Below are positions 36,174 to 47,996 of a DNA stretch of 64,000 nucleotides, one piece after another (positions within the stretch are counted from its first letter, which is position 1; every line of letters starts with the position of its first letter). This DNA comes from Morinoia aosen (Eukaryota; Arthropoda; Malacostraca; Amphipoda; Talitridae). The DNA lies in the NCBI GenBank assembly GCA_030386875.1, contig CM059576.1:20377058-20441057 (forward strand), written 5' to 3'. The position numbers and the translations under genes were made by a program. Below the pieces are notes generated by a model. The model was not told the origin of the DNA and did not search any database. It saw nothing but the letters and a program-made list of their open reading frames with translations.

Positions 36174-36380
36174 CTACAGCCTGGTACCAAGGCCTCGGGG
36201 TGCCAGGCGACAGCCTCGCATCAATTCAGCTTCGAGACGAACTGGAGTGAAAAGGCGATGATCCGGAGACACGACGATGTAACCATTCACTTTGTTCCCT
36301 GGAAAGTAGGGCACCTGTCTGGGAGCGCGTTGAACCGGTTCCCAGATCACCTCATTCAACATCGAGGTCGCAATGAAACA
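36174..36380 (-). other. Conspicuous open segment of unknown status
   Basis: A GC-richer minus-strand open stretch encodes VIWEPVQRAPRQVPYFPGNK, continuing to APRGLGTRL. The composition looks protein-like, but I find no clear splice acceptor or family. It could be a host exon or a fragment of an unrecognised retroelement. Confidence 0.2.
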
Positions 36381-38041
36381 AAGACAAGAATATCTTAGAG
36401 AGCAATTCATAATTTCATCCGAAGTTGCACATCCACACCATATTTGTAGAGCAGCCAACCGAGGGAACGAGTACCTCGTACGAGAGAAACTCCGGAAGAT
36501 GAACGAGCGTTAAGTTCAAATCGTTCAGTTGTCGCTGCAAAGTTTGCCAGAAGTTTCGGCGACGCTTGATGAGGAGCAATTTTTGATACTATTTTACACT
36601 AGGAAGGAGAGGGAATGAATCAATTTATTTTGTTACAAAAACAGATACGGGAAGATCATTTAGGGTGCATCTGATCGACGCTGGAAAAAGTATTCATGGT
36701 ATTTGTTTATGAGCGAGCGCCTAATGTTGAGGCCTGGGCTTAATGAGATGGGGCATAAAAAATAAGCCTTGCGATCGCTGGACGACGCTTTCCCACAAGC
36801 GATTGTAATATTATCAGGTGTTATCAAATAAGTTCAAAGCGAACTACTTTACCTCCCAGCATTTTGAATTAAATTGAGCAATGGGCAAACACCAAAGTGG
36901 TCACTGTTTAGGTCATGAGGTCTGAGCGACCGTTCAGGGATTATTCAACGTCACCAGCCATGTGATGCATTGAGGTCTGCCATAAGTAAAAGTGGAGCCT
37001 GATGCTAATGGGGCCAGTATGCAGGAGTTGCTGTCTTGCCTCCCAGTGATGTAATTAATTTCTGATGGTTGTGTGTCGACCGCTCGGCGCGTGCTCCACC
37101 CCTCCTCCGTATTCGCTTCATTGTCTACCAGTAAATTCTTAGACTGCGTTTTAATGATTGATACCATCCTCTTTGCTTCCACGAACCACAACGATCCACG
37201 TTACCTTGAAACACGGTCAATACTGCTCTAGGCCGTGACTGGTTGATTCATATTTATAGTGTGGATGAAAAGGCCAACGTTTGCGAGCTTACATCAACTG
37301 AAGATAAAAAATAGCTCATTTTTAATTTCGATCTTTGGTGGCAGCAAATCTCTAATCTGCTTCTTAATGCTAATTAATGATCGTAACGAGAACATCAAAA
37401 CCTCACGTGAAACCATCAACATACTTTTACAGCCGCTCGTTTTGCCACGCCTGCAGCTAAATGTCCCCTATTTCTGCAGCATCTCCAATCATTCCATCTC
37501 TTTTCTAGCCCAACCTCTTTTCCATCCCAGGGTTCATACGATACATGACTCTATTTACTGAAGCGATCTTATAAAGTCCTCTACATTAAGAATACATTCT
37601 GTTAGCTGCATGTTAGGACGAACCACAGAACCTTGCTCACCACTGCATTGCTTATTACATCTTCCCACCCTGTGCTTTGGAGTATCCATGCACTCGATCA
37701 TTGTCCGTCCTGGATACTCAATATTTTGTTATTCTCACTCAAAGTTCGCATGTTTGTCTCCGTCTCATAAATATTTAACACCATAATTTTACCATATACT
37801 TTGTAGCACTCTTCACAATCTCGAACTCCTTTTTTAGTTCCCGCCTTGACTCAGTGACCACTGCAATGCCGACAGCGTATGACGAAAAGTTCAGTTTTAT
37901 TTCCCCATCCCTAATTCCAAAATATTCGCTTTCAGGCTCACATCTAATTATTTAGCTTTATAATAATCAGTAAGAGGAATTACGTGTAATTCTGTCCCAC
38001 CCGAGCACACCTCGTCTTACGGTGCCTACATCGCACATGTG
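36381..38041. other. Unassigned sequence
   Basis: No supported genes or arrays are visible. Confidence 0.3.
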
Positions 38042-38391
38042 CAGTAGGGCAAAATAATGCAACACGTTGGTTATCTCGCCAGACACCACATTTCTAAGCC
38101 ACGAACAATTACGAGATTGGATTATCAATGAACAATATTTTAGCAAAGATGAAAATATACATAAAACCCACAATTATTTAATATAAAAAATGTTTTGAAA
38201 CATATATAATAAAAACGTGAACATAAGTTTACAAAACATGTGTTTTTCCTCGATATCATTTATCAATATTATTTTAGAATTATTCCAGAATGTTCTAATA
38301 CATTCTACTATTTGGCTACCGAACTTTCGTCCGCATTCATATCCAATAACGTGTCACTGATACAGCAGCTCTCGTTCGAAAGGGAGTAAGC

Positions 38392-39440
38392 ATGGGTAAG
38401 AATAAGGACATCAGCTAAGATCTTCGCAAACATATTGTGATTCTCCAAATTGTGGGATATCGGAACATATGTGCACAGCTGTGTACTCTTATAGCCTCAG
38501 TTCGAACAATAATACGTAAGTAGAAATCCAGGAATGAGACTCTCAGCAAGCCTCGAGTTTGCATCCAGGATACATTAACGACCGTGCTGCTCGAAAGTTG
38601 GTCCGAACCGTAGCGCAAACGTGAAGAATTGAAGAATGATCTTAAGAAATCAGGGGTTGAAGCCAGCAAACAAAAGATCAGCAGGGCTTTATGTTGTGAA
38701 AGTTTTCGCACTTGCACCCCTCGTATGGCACCTCTTCGTCAGAAACGTCGTTCAAGGCCAGGCTGAAGTATGCAAGGCCAGGTTGAAGTATGCAAGGCCA
38801 GGCTGAAGTATGCAAGGTCGGGCTGAAGTATGCAAGGCCAGGTTGAAGTATGCAAGGCCAGGCTGAAGTATGCAAGGCCAGGTTGAAGTATGCAAGGCCA
38901 GGCTGAAGTATGCAAGGCCAGGCTGAAGTATGCAAGGCCAGGCTGAAGTCAGCAGCGCTTTGGAACTCAGTACTGTGGTCAGATGGAACCAAAATTGAGC
39001 TATTTGGGAGAAACAGCGGACACCATGTTTGGAGGGAACAAAACGAAGAGTATAAACCAAAGTGCACCATCCCCACTGTTAAGTTTCGGGTAGGTTCTTC
39101 AGGGGTAGGTTAACTTTACATTATTGACAAAATCGTGAATGGCAGAAAATTTCGTGAAATATTGGATGAGCAGCTCTTACCATCATCTCGTTTGGTAAAA
39201 TTGAAACGGGGAAGGACCGTCCAACATGACAACGATCCAGAACATACTGCGAACGAAAGCAAGTCAATGCAATGGCTAAGTCAATCCAAGGACATGAATC
39301 CGATCAAAAACTGGTGGATGGAATTGAAATTGGAGATTTAGAAGAGAGGTCTCAATAACATCATTAAACTAAAAGAATTTGCCTTAAAGAATGAAATAAG
39401 ATTACACCCGAAACTTGTGATAGGCTTGTATTGAACTACT
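38392..39440 (+). pseudogene. Tc1 transposase relic interrupted by an internal minisatellite
   Basis: The relic reads from MGKNKDIS through LRKHIVILQIVGYRNICAQL and REELKNDLKKSGVE (helix-turn-helix region), then ARLKSA, SVLWSDGTKIELFGRN (the first catalytic Asp in the WSDETK motif), CTIPTVK, LVKLKRGRTVQHDNDPEHTA (the second catalytic Asp in the QHDNDPKHT motif) and KDMNPIKNWWMELK (decayed SPDLNPIENLWRELK). Stops occur, for example after DIS. The usual coding spacing between the N-terminal domain and WSDETK is inflated by ten 20 bp repeats. The order of motifs fits a Tc1-family enzyme of about 340 residues. Confidence 0.85.
38753..38950. repeat. Minisatellite born inside the Tc1 gene, 20 bp unit, 10 copies
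   Basis: Starts of CAAGGCCAGGCTGAAGTATG recur every 20 bases from 38753 to 38933. The unit encodes the ARLKYA segment that Tc1 transposases carry just before the catalytic domain (commonly VQARLKFA). The repeated sequence is therefore the element's own codons, not an insertion. Because 20 is not a multiple of three, the expansion destroys the frame. Confidence 0.9.
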
Positions 39441-39709
39441 CTAAACGTCTCGAAGCCATAAGTGATAATAACGGCTATGCAACGAAGTATTATGTATGTA
39501 TAGCTTGATATGTAATGTAAACTTTGTGCTCACGTATTTATTATAAACATTCCTATGTATTTTTCAATTAAAAATTTGTGCGTTTTTGATACACTATTTA
39601 CTTTTTTCTACTACTGTTTAAATATTGTTAAATTTTTGAAATTGCTCGGGGTTTAGACTTATAGAATCAGGCGATTTAATCAACGTGTTGTATTATTTTG
39701 CCCCCACTG

Positions 39710-42106
39710 TAAATCTCAACACACATCTCACAGTTCTCACAAGCTTCTCACTTGAACCAATGTTTCTACCTATGTCAAATGCCTCGAACAATTTACTCCG
39801 TCAAATGTTTCTGAGTATCGTAAAAGAGCCAGCAATTGCTGATAGCTGTCTTTTCTGATTCTCTCAATAATTTAATTTACAAACCAAGAAATTGACAGCA
39901 CCATGATTGTCTTTCCTAAAACCCTTGTGTTCTTCTACCACTCCTGTTGTTCCACTACTCGTTTCTTTTCAATCAGAAATCTTACTAAAAGAAATATGTT
40001 TTTTATTTTGGTTTTGTCCAACTTTTCTGTCCTTTCTGATGCAACCAGGCTTTTATTTCCATCCATCTGGGATGGTTTCACTCCTCCATACCTCCACACA
40101 CTTTGAACTGTTCAATAATACACTTAGCATCATAGTTACAGAACGTGAGCGGATTTCTTTCAGTTCTCCCTTCCTTACCATTTTTCGAAACTTGTTGCTC
40201 TCCTCACGAATAATTCTACTCCTATTTTAAGCTCAAATTCTCCGCCTACTATGCTGACATGAGCCCACCGCGTTTTGACTGGTTTGATGAGCTGGAACTA
40301 CCAATGTTGAGGCTTTATTTTTCTCTTATTAACAGCTGCCACCGACAATATAGCAAGTCGCAGTGCGGAAAGAGATGACGTCATAACATGGACTGTAAGG
40401 TTTCTATACTATTAATCCTGACTGTCACATAATAAAAAAATATTATATTCAAGGATAGTAACAAATCACGTAGGCAAATCATCATTTGTTTGAGAAAATA
40501 ATTACGTATATTTAACGGACGATCCGAGTTCCAAACTTGAAAATTGAGAGGGCACCAAACGGGATACACAGCTCAAGGCAAAGTTTGTATCATTAGGATT
40601 TAGGGCATATTAATTGTTTTTATTCGTAGTCCAATGAAGACACAGCTTGTGACGAATCGAGACTGACGCAGTTTAGCTGAGATGAAGTGTGATAGAGAAG
40701 CAGTCATCTCTGTACTGGGCACAATTCGGGTAGAGCCAAAATATCAAATATTTTCCGCTCGTAAAAGGACACCGAAACATAACTTCAAATTCCATCTCCT
40801 CGCTGTTTATTGAACAAATTAAAGCATTGTTTTCACAACTAAATTGTATTTTGTTAATTGGTGAAATCCTGCAATAAAGCAGACAACAGCGTGAACAATG
40901 ATCAAGAAGTTCGCAGGTCAACCAAAGCTTAGGTTGGAAAGTAGTTTGATGAACCTAGTAGTTCATCAAAACTATACGAGGGCAAGTGCAACCTTCCTCA
41001 GTTCTGCCGCAAACTAAAAGAAGCAGGTTATGGCACTAGATATTCCATGCATCGAGTCCTCATGCACTCCTACTAAATGCATCACTCCAACTAAATTTGT
41101 TATCGTCATCAGTTTGTGATGCGGAAGATCTCAACAGATGAGTGTTCATGAGTGTTCATGGAATGTGTCTTCATGTCTTTCGTGAGAATTCTGAAGGGAT
41201 ACAGCCCAGCGCTTCCATGGTATTTTCTGAGACATAGAAATTCGGCTCTGGGGTGTGACCCAAACAACGAAACGTTCAAGTTACACGTTCTTAAAGTTTT
41301 GATGAAATCAGCATTTCACTTGATGCAAGACTCTGATTTTATCAAGCTTTCATAAATATTTTCAATATTTCTAAAAGTTTTAGTTTAATTTAAATTATCT
41401 CATTGTGTAAATGGCGCTCGGAATAATGTAAGATGTTTTTTAGGTTTAGAATAATTTCTGTATCTCAAAATCTCGGTGTAGAGGCACTTGACTTGTATCA
41501 TCGCGTGAGGTTAACCCCACGCTCGTTAGACCAATTTATACTTTGTCGTTCGGTAACTTTTTGGTTGTACTTCAGCAGATCTTCACTCTTCCATTCACTG
41601 TAGCAGCTACAGCAGCCTTGCCTGGAGTCTAGGAGCCTTGGAGTTTCTCCCTTGCACAAGCTTGATGCTCTGATCAATTAGACTCTACCAAAGTTCCTGG
41701 GTGTTAAACGCTTGGCTGTTCGTGGTGTGGGATCGTGGCTATCCTCTCTGTGTACTTGAAATGTTATCCTCCATGGATTAGCTCTTCTACCGACAGCAAC
41801 ATTGTTATTGATGGTATTTCGACGGGAGATGAAAAACCTTGCTGGCTCTGATATTATAAGTACAAAAAATATGGTTACTTTTTTGAAATAACAATGATAT
41901 TTTTAGATACTTCTAAATGTAAAATTTTTGCTCCTTTTGGCAGAGTTTCAGAGCAACAGTATTAAAGTGTTCTTATACGCAAGGGGTGAAACTGTTTCAT
42001 ATAGTCATTATGCGGAGCTGGGCAACAAAGAAAGTGAACAGCACTGGTTTAAATGAATCATTCGGCGTATTCACTTGCTCAGGGCAATTGTTCTGTCGTT
42101 ACTCAC
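39710..42106. other. Unassigned sequence (putative intron)
   Basis: AT-rich sequence without recognised arrays or transposons. The open frames 39907-40230 and 40673-40921 have no recognised domain. Confidence 0.3.
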
Positions 42107-42255
42107 CCAACTCTGCGTATTTGCCCTGAAGATCTGTGAGCGACAGAGGCTGCCTCAAATAGACGAGCAGTTTTGTTGCAGGCGTGGAGACAGCAGCCAG
42201 GGCTGCCACGCCTGCAGCGGTGGTTATGTAGCCTCCAAACTGCACCAGTCGACAC
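42107..42255 (-). CDS. Candidate exon F of an unrecognised minus-strand gene
   Basis: Acceptor CAAGCTCCCGCTGACAG, 149 bases, donor GTGAGT. The exon starts with one base (G), has 49 open codons and ends with one base (G). It encodes LVQFGGYITTAAGVAALAAV, then ATKLLVYLRQPLSLTDLQGK and YAEL. The Ala/Gly/Val-rich stretch is hydrophobic enough for a membrane or buried helix. The leading G completes the AG left by exon E (Arg), and the trailing G completes the TG of exon G (Val). Codon choice and GC content differ from the surrounding AT-rich DNA. The protein family is not recognised. Confidence 0.55.
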
Positions 42256-42488
42256 CTGTCAGCGGGAGCTTGGTGAGGACCTTGACGACACTTGGTGCGC
42301 TGCAGCTTATGCGCTACAGCTACTACCCGGCGACCGTTTATGTGCGCTATTTATTGTGATTTATTGAGTATGTACGATTGGCTCATTATTGTAGTTCTCT
42401 GAGAAAATGGTGTCATTTTTTAAGAAGTAATATAATCAATAAGAACACCCACTTATATCCTATTTTCCCGTTTCCTATGTGAACATAC
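42256..42488. other. Putative 233 bp intron between exons F and E
   Basis: This is the only short intron in the model. It begins GTATGT and ends CTGACAG on the minus strand, is AT-rich near its donor end and has stops in all useful frames. Confidence 0.45.
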
Positions 42489-42690
42489 CTGCTGTTTTTG
42501 AATGGTTGCAGCAGGTCATCACATGAGTCCTGATCAAAAAACTCGCCGACAAGGAGTACAATGTCTCCCACTCTGCGCTGAGCAGCATCCTCCCAGCACG
42601 TCTTTCTCAAGCGGGCGGCTGTCATGTCTACCCGCAGGCGGCGGGGCTGGGTGTGCTGCAGCATGAGAGCCACGGCTGTGACATCACGGC
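42489..42690 (-). CDS. Candidate exon E of an unrecognised minus-strand gene
   Basis: Acceptor TTACTCCGCGACTGCAG, 202 bases, donor GTATGT preceded by AG. The exon has two leading bases, 66 open codons and two trailing bases. It encodes VALMLQHTQPRRLRVDMTAA, then CWEDAAQRRVGDIVLLVGEF and DDLLQPFKNS. The leading bases fit the single A left by exon D (AGC, Ser), and the trailing AG fits exon F. An alternative acceptor 15 bases further in (GATGTCACAG) keeps the same frame. It looks like a folded helical region, but I recognise no family. Confidence 0.6.
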
Positions 42691-44886
42691 CTGCAGTCGC
42701 GGAGTAAATATGAAGTAAAATTAGTTCGGTTCATTGAAATAAATTTTGCTGCATATTCATAAACATTGTACACAAAGCTGTCATCGATATAAGCTATAAA
42801 TATTTTGCATGCAGTACTCTGGAGAGCATTTTCCAAAAGAAACAACGTTCCTGATGTCTATATTTCAGCAAAATCAACAAGCATTATGACTTGTGAAACA
42901 CTGTCTCATTATCAGCAATTAAAACTTCAGAGAAAACAAAATTCACGTTTCGAAATAAGTTGACTTCACTATTTAGTAGTTCCAATGAAAGCACGGTGCC
43001 AATTCATTTTCAATTTTATGACATTATAGGAATTTAACCATTAAATTGAAGGAAATTTTATAGCATGTGGATACCATTGAGGTTTGCTTCGCAAGATCAC
43101 TATAACACTTCATATTTACTGAATCTAAGGTATCTGCATGCTTACATCCTGTAAGAATAACTCATAATTTAGAAGATTCAATCATATATTTTCCGAAATT
43201 CCGGTAGAGCGATTGAGAAAATTCAAAATAGATCAATATATAAAAAAGTGAAGCCACATGATTGATTTTAAGACCAAAATATCGTAGTTTCAACAGAGGA
43301 ATCGTTCCAATTGAACTTAGTTTATGCCTCAAAGTTCCTCGTTTAAGAAGACCTCGAATGAAGTCCAAATGTGGACTGAGGCAGTAATGGAATTGTAATA
43401 TCTGCTTGCCAAGGAGAACTGCCCCTTCGACAGCAAGAAATTGTTGGTTTTACGACCCGTCCTGATGTAGTATTCACGGAGGTTAGTGTTCCTGAGGGAG
43501 AAACGTGAGGTCCCGAGCTGAGAGTTACGTAGGACTTCTTTCTATTGAAATAAAATCGTTGGTTTTCTATTATAGCGATCATTGTTACGATTCATTGTCG
43601 TCCTACTTTACAGCATCTTTTAATTTCCTATTTAACTTTTTTATCTTCAAATTTTCCTCCAAGTAAAATCTAGGGGCGGCATATCAGGAGACCTTGGTGG
43701 CTACGTTCTAAATTCCAAGTCATTTTAAGCTTTCAACGAAGCATTTTCAACCAAAGTTCTTATTTCAACGGTCCCAACCTCGTGCTAAAGTTTATTCAAC
43801 TAAGTGTAGGTCCCCCTGGATATGTTAGCCTGCAACCATAAAATGGTTCACTGAGCTTTGAACGTTCATCCTACATTTGCAGACCATTGGGGTATTGGTA
43901 CCCTTTCCTGAAACGCACCAGTTGGATTTTGTTTCATGGGAAGTTCCAGGTGGGAATGCTCTTTGCTCCAAGTGGAAATGCTCCCTTGTTCATGAAAATA
44001 TCAGAAACGAAGGTGTGCACAAAATAAAAATTTTGAAAACTCGCACGTCTCGCGCTAACACGCAACCATGACGCCAGAACTTTTCAGCAGAATGTACAGA
44101 AGATTTGCGTTACGCAAATGCTCGCGTTACACAAGGGCGAAAACCCGCGCTCCGTTGCAGCAATAAAGGATGGCGCCTCCTGTCATTATATTTTAAATTT
44201 AAACACTAATGAGTACTCCTCATCTCATGAGGCGAGTTAAACAAACACAACTCTTACCTGCACAAAAATGTTGGGACAACTTTCTCATTGTCTGACACGT
44301 TACTGTACCAATGCATGCGGTCATGAAACCTAGCAGCGAGTACACCTGCTGGAGAGTTAATGATGTATCTCTTAGAGCGTGATTGGCTAAAGTTAGGGCC
44401 TGTAATAAGAAGTTTTCCTCAAGCAATCGTTTCTTGATCCCTTACAAGACATAATTCAGTCGAAAACACTTCATATAAGTACTAACTTCTGTTCAGAAAA
44501 CGAACTTGGTCAAAAATAGTCGTACCTAATAACTTTATTCAGCATGTGAAAGTGTGTAATTTTTGCTGCACTAGAGGCTGTTGCGCGCACGGCCTTGTAC
44601 ATTTATTCCTTCATCTTTGTTATTCCGTTAGGTGGACATTGTGTCTTCCACGGCAATTACAAGTGCGTGCTTGTTCAGTTCCCTGAGACATGTCGCTGCC
44701 TGAGACATGAGACAAAATATGAAATGGAACCGTGAGCAATCTTTGTTTGAGATCTTCTAAGTCAGTAAATTATTTAAGATCTTGATCATATTCACAAGCT
44801 TTCAATGAATGATATTGCGCGTTAGAAGGTTAGAATAGAGTTATTATTTGCTCTTCGTGAGCATTTTTGCCTATAATTTAACTTAC
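42691..44886. other. Putative intron between exons E and D, with a dispersed repeat
   Basis: AT-rich sequence. A second copy of the dispersed repeat at 8594-8650 lies at 43490-43537 (CCGAGCTGAGAGTTA). Nothing else was recognised. Confidence 0.4.
43490..43537. repeat. Dispersed repeat fragment, copy 2
   Basis: CCTGAGGGAGAAACGTGAGG, then CCGAGCTGAGAGTTA, matches copy 1 at 8594-8650. The class is unknown. Confidence 0.5.
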
Positions 44887-45150
44887 TTGTCTTCATGCAC
44901 CACTCATCTTCTGACAAAGCTGCCTCAGCCGCCCCCTTGACGACCCACACATCGGCTGAACACTCCAGCACCAAGTCACACCAAGTGCCGAAGTCGGCAC
45001 CCGCTGACTCCAGCGCCGCTCTCTGGCCTGGCCAGTCTGCCTGGTACGGCCATGAGGTTCTTTTGCTGCATTGCGTGATGCGGTCGAATACTTCGCTGAA
45101 AGGTGGACATGGTGGGAACTGAGGGTAATTTTGATTATGCCAACGGATTT
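44887..45150 (-). CDS. Candidate exon D of an unrecognised minus-strand gene
   Basis: This exon has the strongest splice sites in the set: acceptor TTGTTTTTCCTTACAG and donor GTAAGT. It is 264 bases, with two leading bases, 87 open codons and one trailing base. It encodes FPPCPPFSEVFDRITQCSKR, then SWPYQADWPGQRAALESAGA, DFGTWCDLVLECSADVWVVK and GAAEAALSEDEWCMKT. The peptide is rich in Trp and Cys, as in an extracellular or tightly folded domain. The trailing A joins exon E in frame. The preceding exon, which should start and end with one base, was not found; it may lie in the repeat-filled 45.2-62.6 kb gap. Confidence 0.6.
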
Positions 45151-45905
45151 CTGTAAGGAAAAACAAGGATGCCCAGCTGAGAGGTGAAATTTCCTTCTGT
45201 ACCAAGAAGTAGCCAGCGGATTGTTTGCAGTAGATATGGTGTCAGTTTTATCTAATTAATTGTAAAAATAAACTTCAGTATTCAGCCAAATAAGCTTGCA
45301 AATGAAGATAGTCTGCATTATCATCGTAATATTTTACTTCGGAGCACTTTGCAATTCATTAAAGGTCTCAAGTACATTTGTTAAAAAAAGTCAAATGAAT
45401 CTCTAACGAGTCAATAAGTTGAATAGAGCATAAGAAGGTGGCAATAAAATATTTTTCGAGATGAACATAACATCAAAAAAGGACAGCTATCCATCTGCAA
45501 GTTATGATCCATAACGTTGAGGCCTAAGTACCTGAACTACTGTATTGTACACATCTGAACGGGTCAGTCATTTGCTAGAGCCGCCAATTTATGAGAAAAT
45601 TCAAAACGTAGATAAATCAGAGGTTTTTTATAAGCAAAAAATTCGAAGGCCAGCTCCATCATCAGTTCAAAAAATAAAAAATAATCTCGACAACAAAATG
45701 TCTAAAAAATAAATTGAAAAGATTGCAACCTATTTCCTATTTGCAACGAGTAAGAATTGTAAGTATTGCTATGGATTGTTTCCGTTTAAAAAAATGAAAG
45801 ATTCTCAAATCGTAAGGTCAAAACGGGTTGAGACAGAGTCTAAGATTTGGAAGTTTGTAGAATTGAATTGCATTATTTGGCGATACGTTCTGCAGAGAGA
45901 GAGGG
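45151..45905. other. Unassigned spacer
   Basis: AT-rich, with no feature before the next minisatellite. Confidence 0.3.
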
Positions 45906-47996
45906 TGTGCTAATTGTCGCTACATAATCGTAGCGACAGTGTGTTCACACAAAAGGGGTGTGCTAATATATATTATTGTCTCTACATAGTCGTAGCGACA
46001 GTGTGTTCACACAAAAGGGATGTGCTAATATATATTATTGTCTCTACATAGTCATAGCGACAGTGTGTTCACACAAAAGAAGTGTGCCAATTGAGCTACA
46101 TAGTCGTAGAGACTGTGTGTTCACACAAAAGGGGTGTGTCAATTGAGCTCCATAGTCGTAGAGACTGTGTTCACACAAAAGGGGTGTGCCAATTGAGCTA
46201 CATAGTCGTAGAGACTGTGTTCACACAAAAGGGGTGTGCCAATTGAGCTCCATAGTCGTAGAGACTGTGTTCACACAAAAGGGGTGTGCTAATATATATT
46301 ATTGTCTCTACATAGTCGTAGCGACAGTGTGTTCACACAAAAGGGATGTGCTAATATATATTATTGTCTCTACATAGTCATAGCGACAGTGTGTTCACAC
46401 AAAAGAAGTGTGCCAATTGAGCTACATAGTCGTAGAGACTGTGTGTTCACACAAAAGGGGTGTGTCAATTGAGCTCCATAGTCGTAGAGACTGTGTTCAC
46501 ACAAAAGGGGTGTGCCAATTGAGCTACATAGTCGTAGCAACAGTGTGTTCACACAAAAGGGGTGTGTCAATTGAGCTCCATAGTCGTAGAGACTGTGTTC
46601 ACACAAAAGGGGTGTGCCAATTGAGCTACATAGTCGTAGCAACAGTGTGTTCACACAAAAGGGGTGTGTCAATTGAGCTCCATAGTCGTAGAGACTGTGT
46701 TCACACAAAAGGGGTGTGCCAATTGAGCTACATAGTCGTAGCAACAGTGTGTTCACACAAAAGGGGTGTGCCAATTGAGCTAAATAGTCGTAGCAACAGT
46801 GTGTTCACACAAAAGGGGTGTGTCAATTGAGCTCCATAGTCGTAGAGACTGTGTTCACACAAAAGGGGTGTGCCAATTGAGCTACATAGTCGTAGCAACA
46901 GTGTGTTCACACAAAAGGGGTGTGTCAATTGAGCTCCATAGTCGTAGAGACTGTGTTCACACAAAAGGGGTGTGTCAATTGAGCTACATAGTCGTAGCAA
47001 CAGTGTGTTCACACAAAAGGGGTGTGCCAATTGAGCTAAATAGTCGTAGCAACAGTGTGTTCACACAAAAGGGGTGTGTCAATTGAGCTACATAGTCGTA
47101 GACACTGTGTTCACACAAAAGGGGTGTGCCAATTGAGCTACATAGTCGTAGCAACAGTGTGTTCACACAAAAGGGGTGTGTCAATTGAGCTCCATAGTCG
47201 TAGAGACTGTGTTCACACAAAAAGGGGTGTGCCAATTGAGCTACATAGTCGTAGAGACAGTTTCTTCACACAAAAGGGGTGTTCCAATTGAGCTACATAG
47301 CCGTAGAGACAGTGTGTTCACACAAAAGGGGTGTTCCAATTGAGCTACATAGCCGTAGAGACAGTGTGTTCACACAAAAGGGGTGTTCCAATTGAGCTAC
47401 ATAGTCGTAGCAACAGTGTGTTCACACAAATGAGGTGTGCCAATTGAGCTCCATAGTCGTAGAGACTGTGTTCACACAAAAGGGGGTGTGCCAATTGAGC
47501 TACATAGTCGTAGCAACAGTGTGTTCACACAAAAGGGGTGTGCCAATTGAGCTACATAGTCGTAGAGACAGTGTGTTCACACAAAAGGGGTGTGCCAATT
47601 GAGCTACATAGTCGTAGAGACAGTGTGTTCACACAAAAGGGGTGTGCCAATTGAGCTACATAGTCGTAGCAACAGTGTGTTCACACAAATGAGGTGTGCC
47701 AATTGAGCTCCATAGTCGTAGAGACTGTGTTCACACAAAAGGGGGTGTGCCAATTGAGCTACATAGTCGTAGCAACAGTGTGTTCACACAAAAGGGGTGT
47801 GCCAATTGAGCTACATAGTCGTAGAGACAGTGTGTTCACACAAAAGGGGTGTTCCAATTGAGCTACATAGCCGTAGAGACAGTGTGTTCACACAAAAGGG
47901 GTGTTCCAATTGAGCTACATAGCCGTAGAGACAGTGTGTTCACACAAAAGGGGTGTGCCAATTGAGCTACATAGTCGTAGCAACAGTGTGTGTTCG
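45906..47996. repeat. Minisatellite, about 50 bp unit (48-54 bp), about 41 copies
   Basis: The unit contains GTGTTCACACAAAAGGGGTG and CCAATTGAGCTACATAGTCG, ending TAGAGACAGT or TAGCAACAGT. Two larger patterns exist. A block with GCTAATATATATTATTGTCTC at 45963-46080 recurs at 46288-46400. A block with CACAAATGAGGTGTGCC at 47427 recurs at 47685. Each unit keeps short inverted repeats (CTCTAC with GTAGAG, GTGT with ACAC) and so could form small hairpins. Confidence 0.95.

Larger units (their letters stand above)
38042..39709 (+). mobile_element. Full-length Tc1-like element, 1668 bp
   Basis: The left end CAGTAGGGCAAAATAATGCA and the right end, in reverse complement CAGTGGGGGCAAAATAATAC, form inverted terminal repeats that continue as CAACACGTTGGTTA against AACACGTTGATTA. 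TA follows the right end (39710-39711); on the left it has decayed to TG. A transposase relic lies between the ends in the plus orientation, with a minisatellite grown inside it. Confidence 0.85.

Noticed and set aside
46370..47291. Open frames over the 50 bp array on both strands
   Set aside because: Repeat artefacts, fragmented by unit-length changes.
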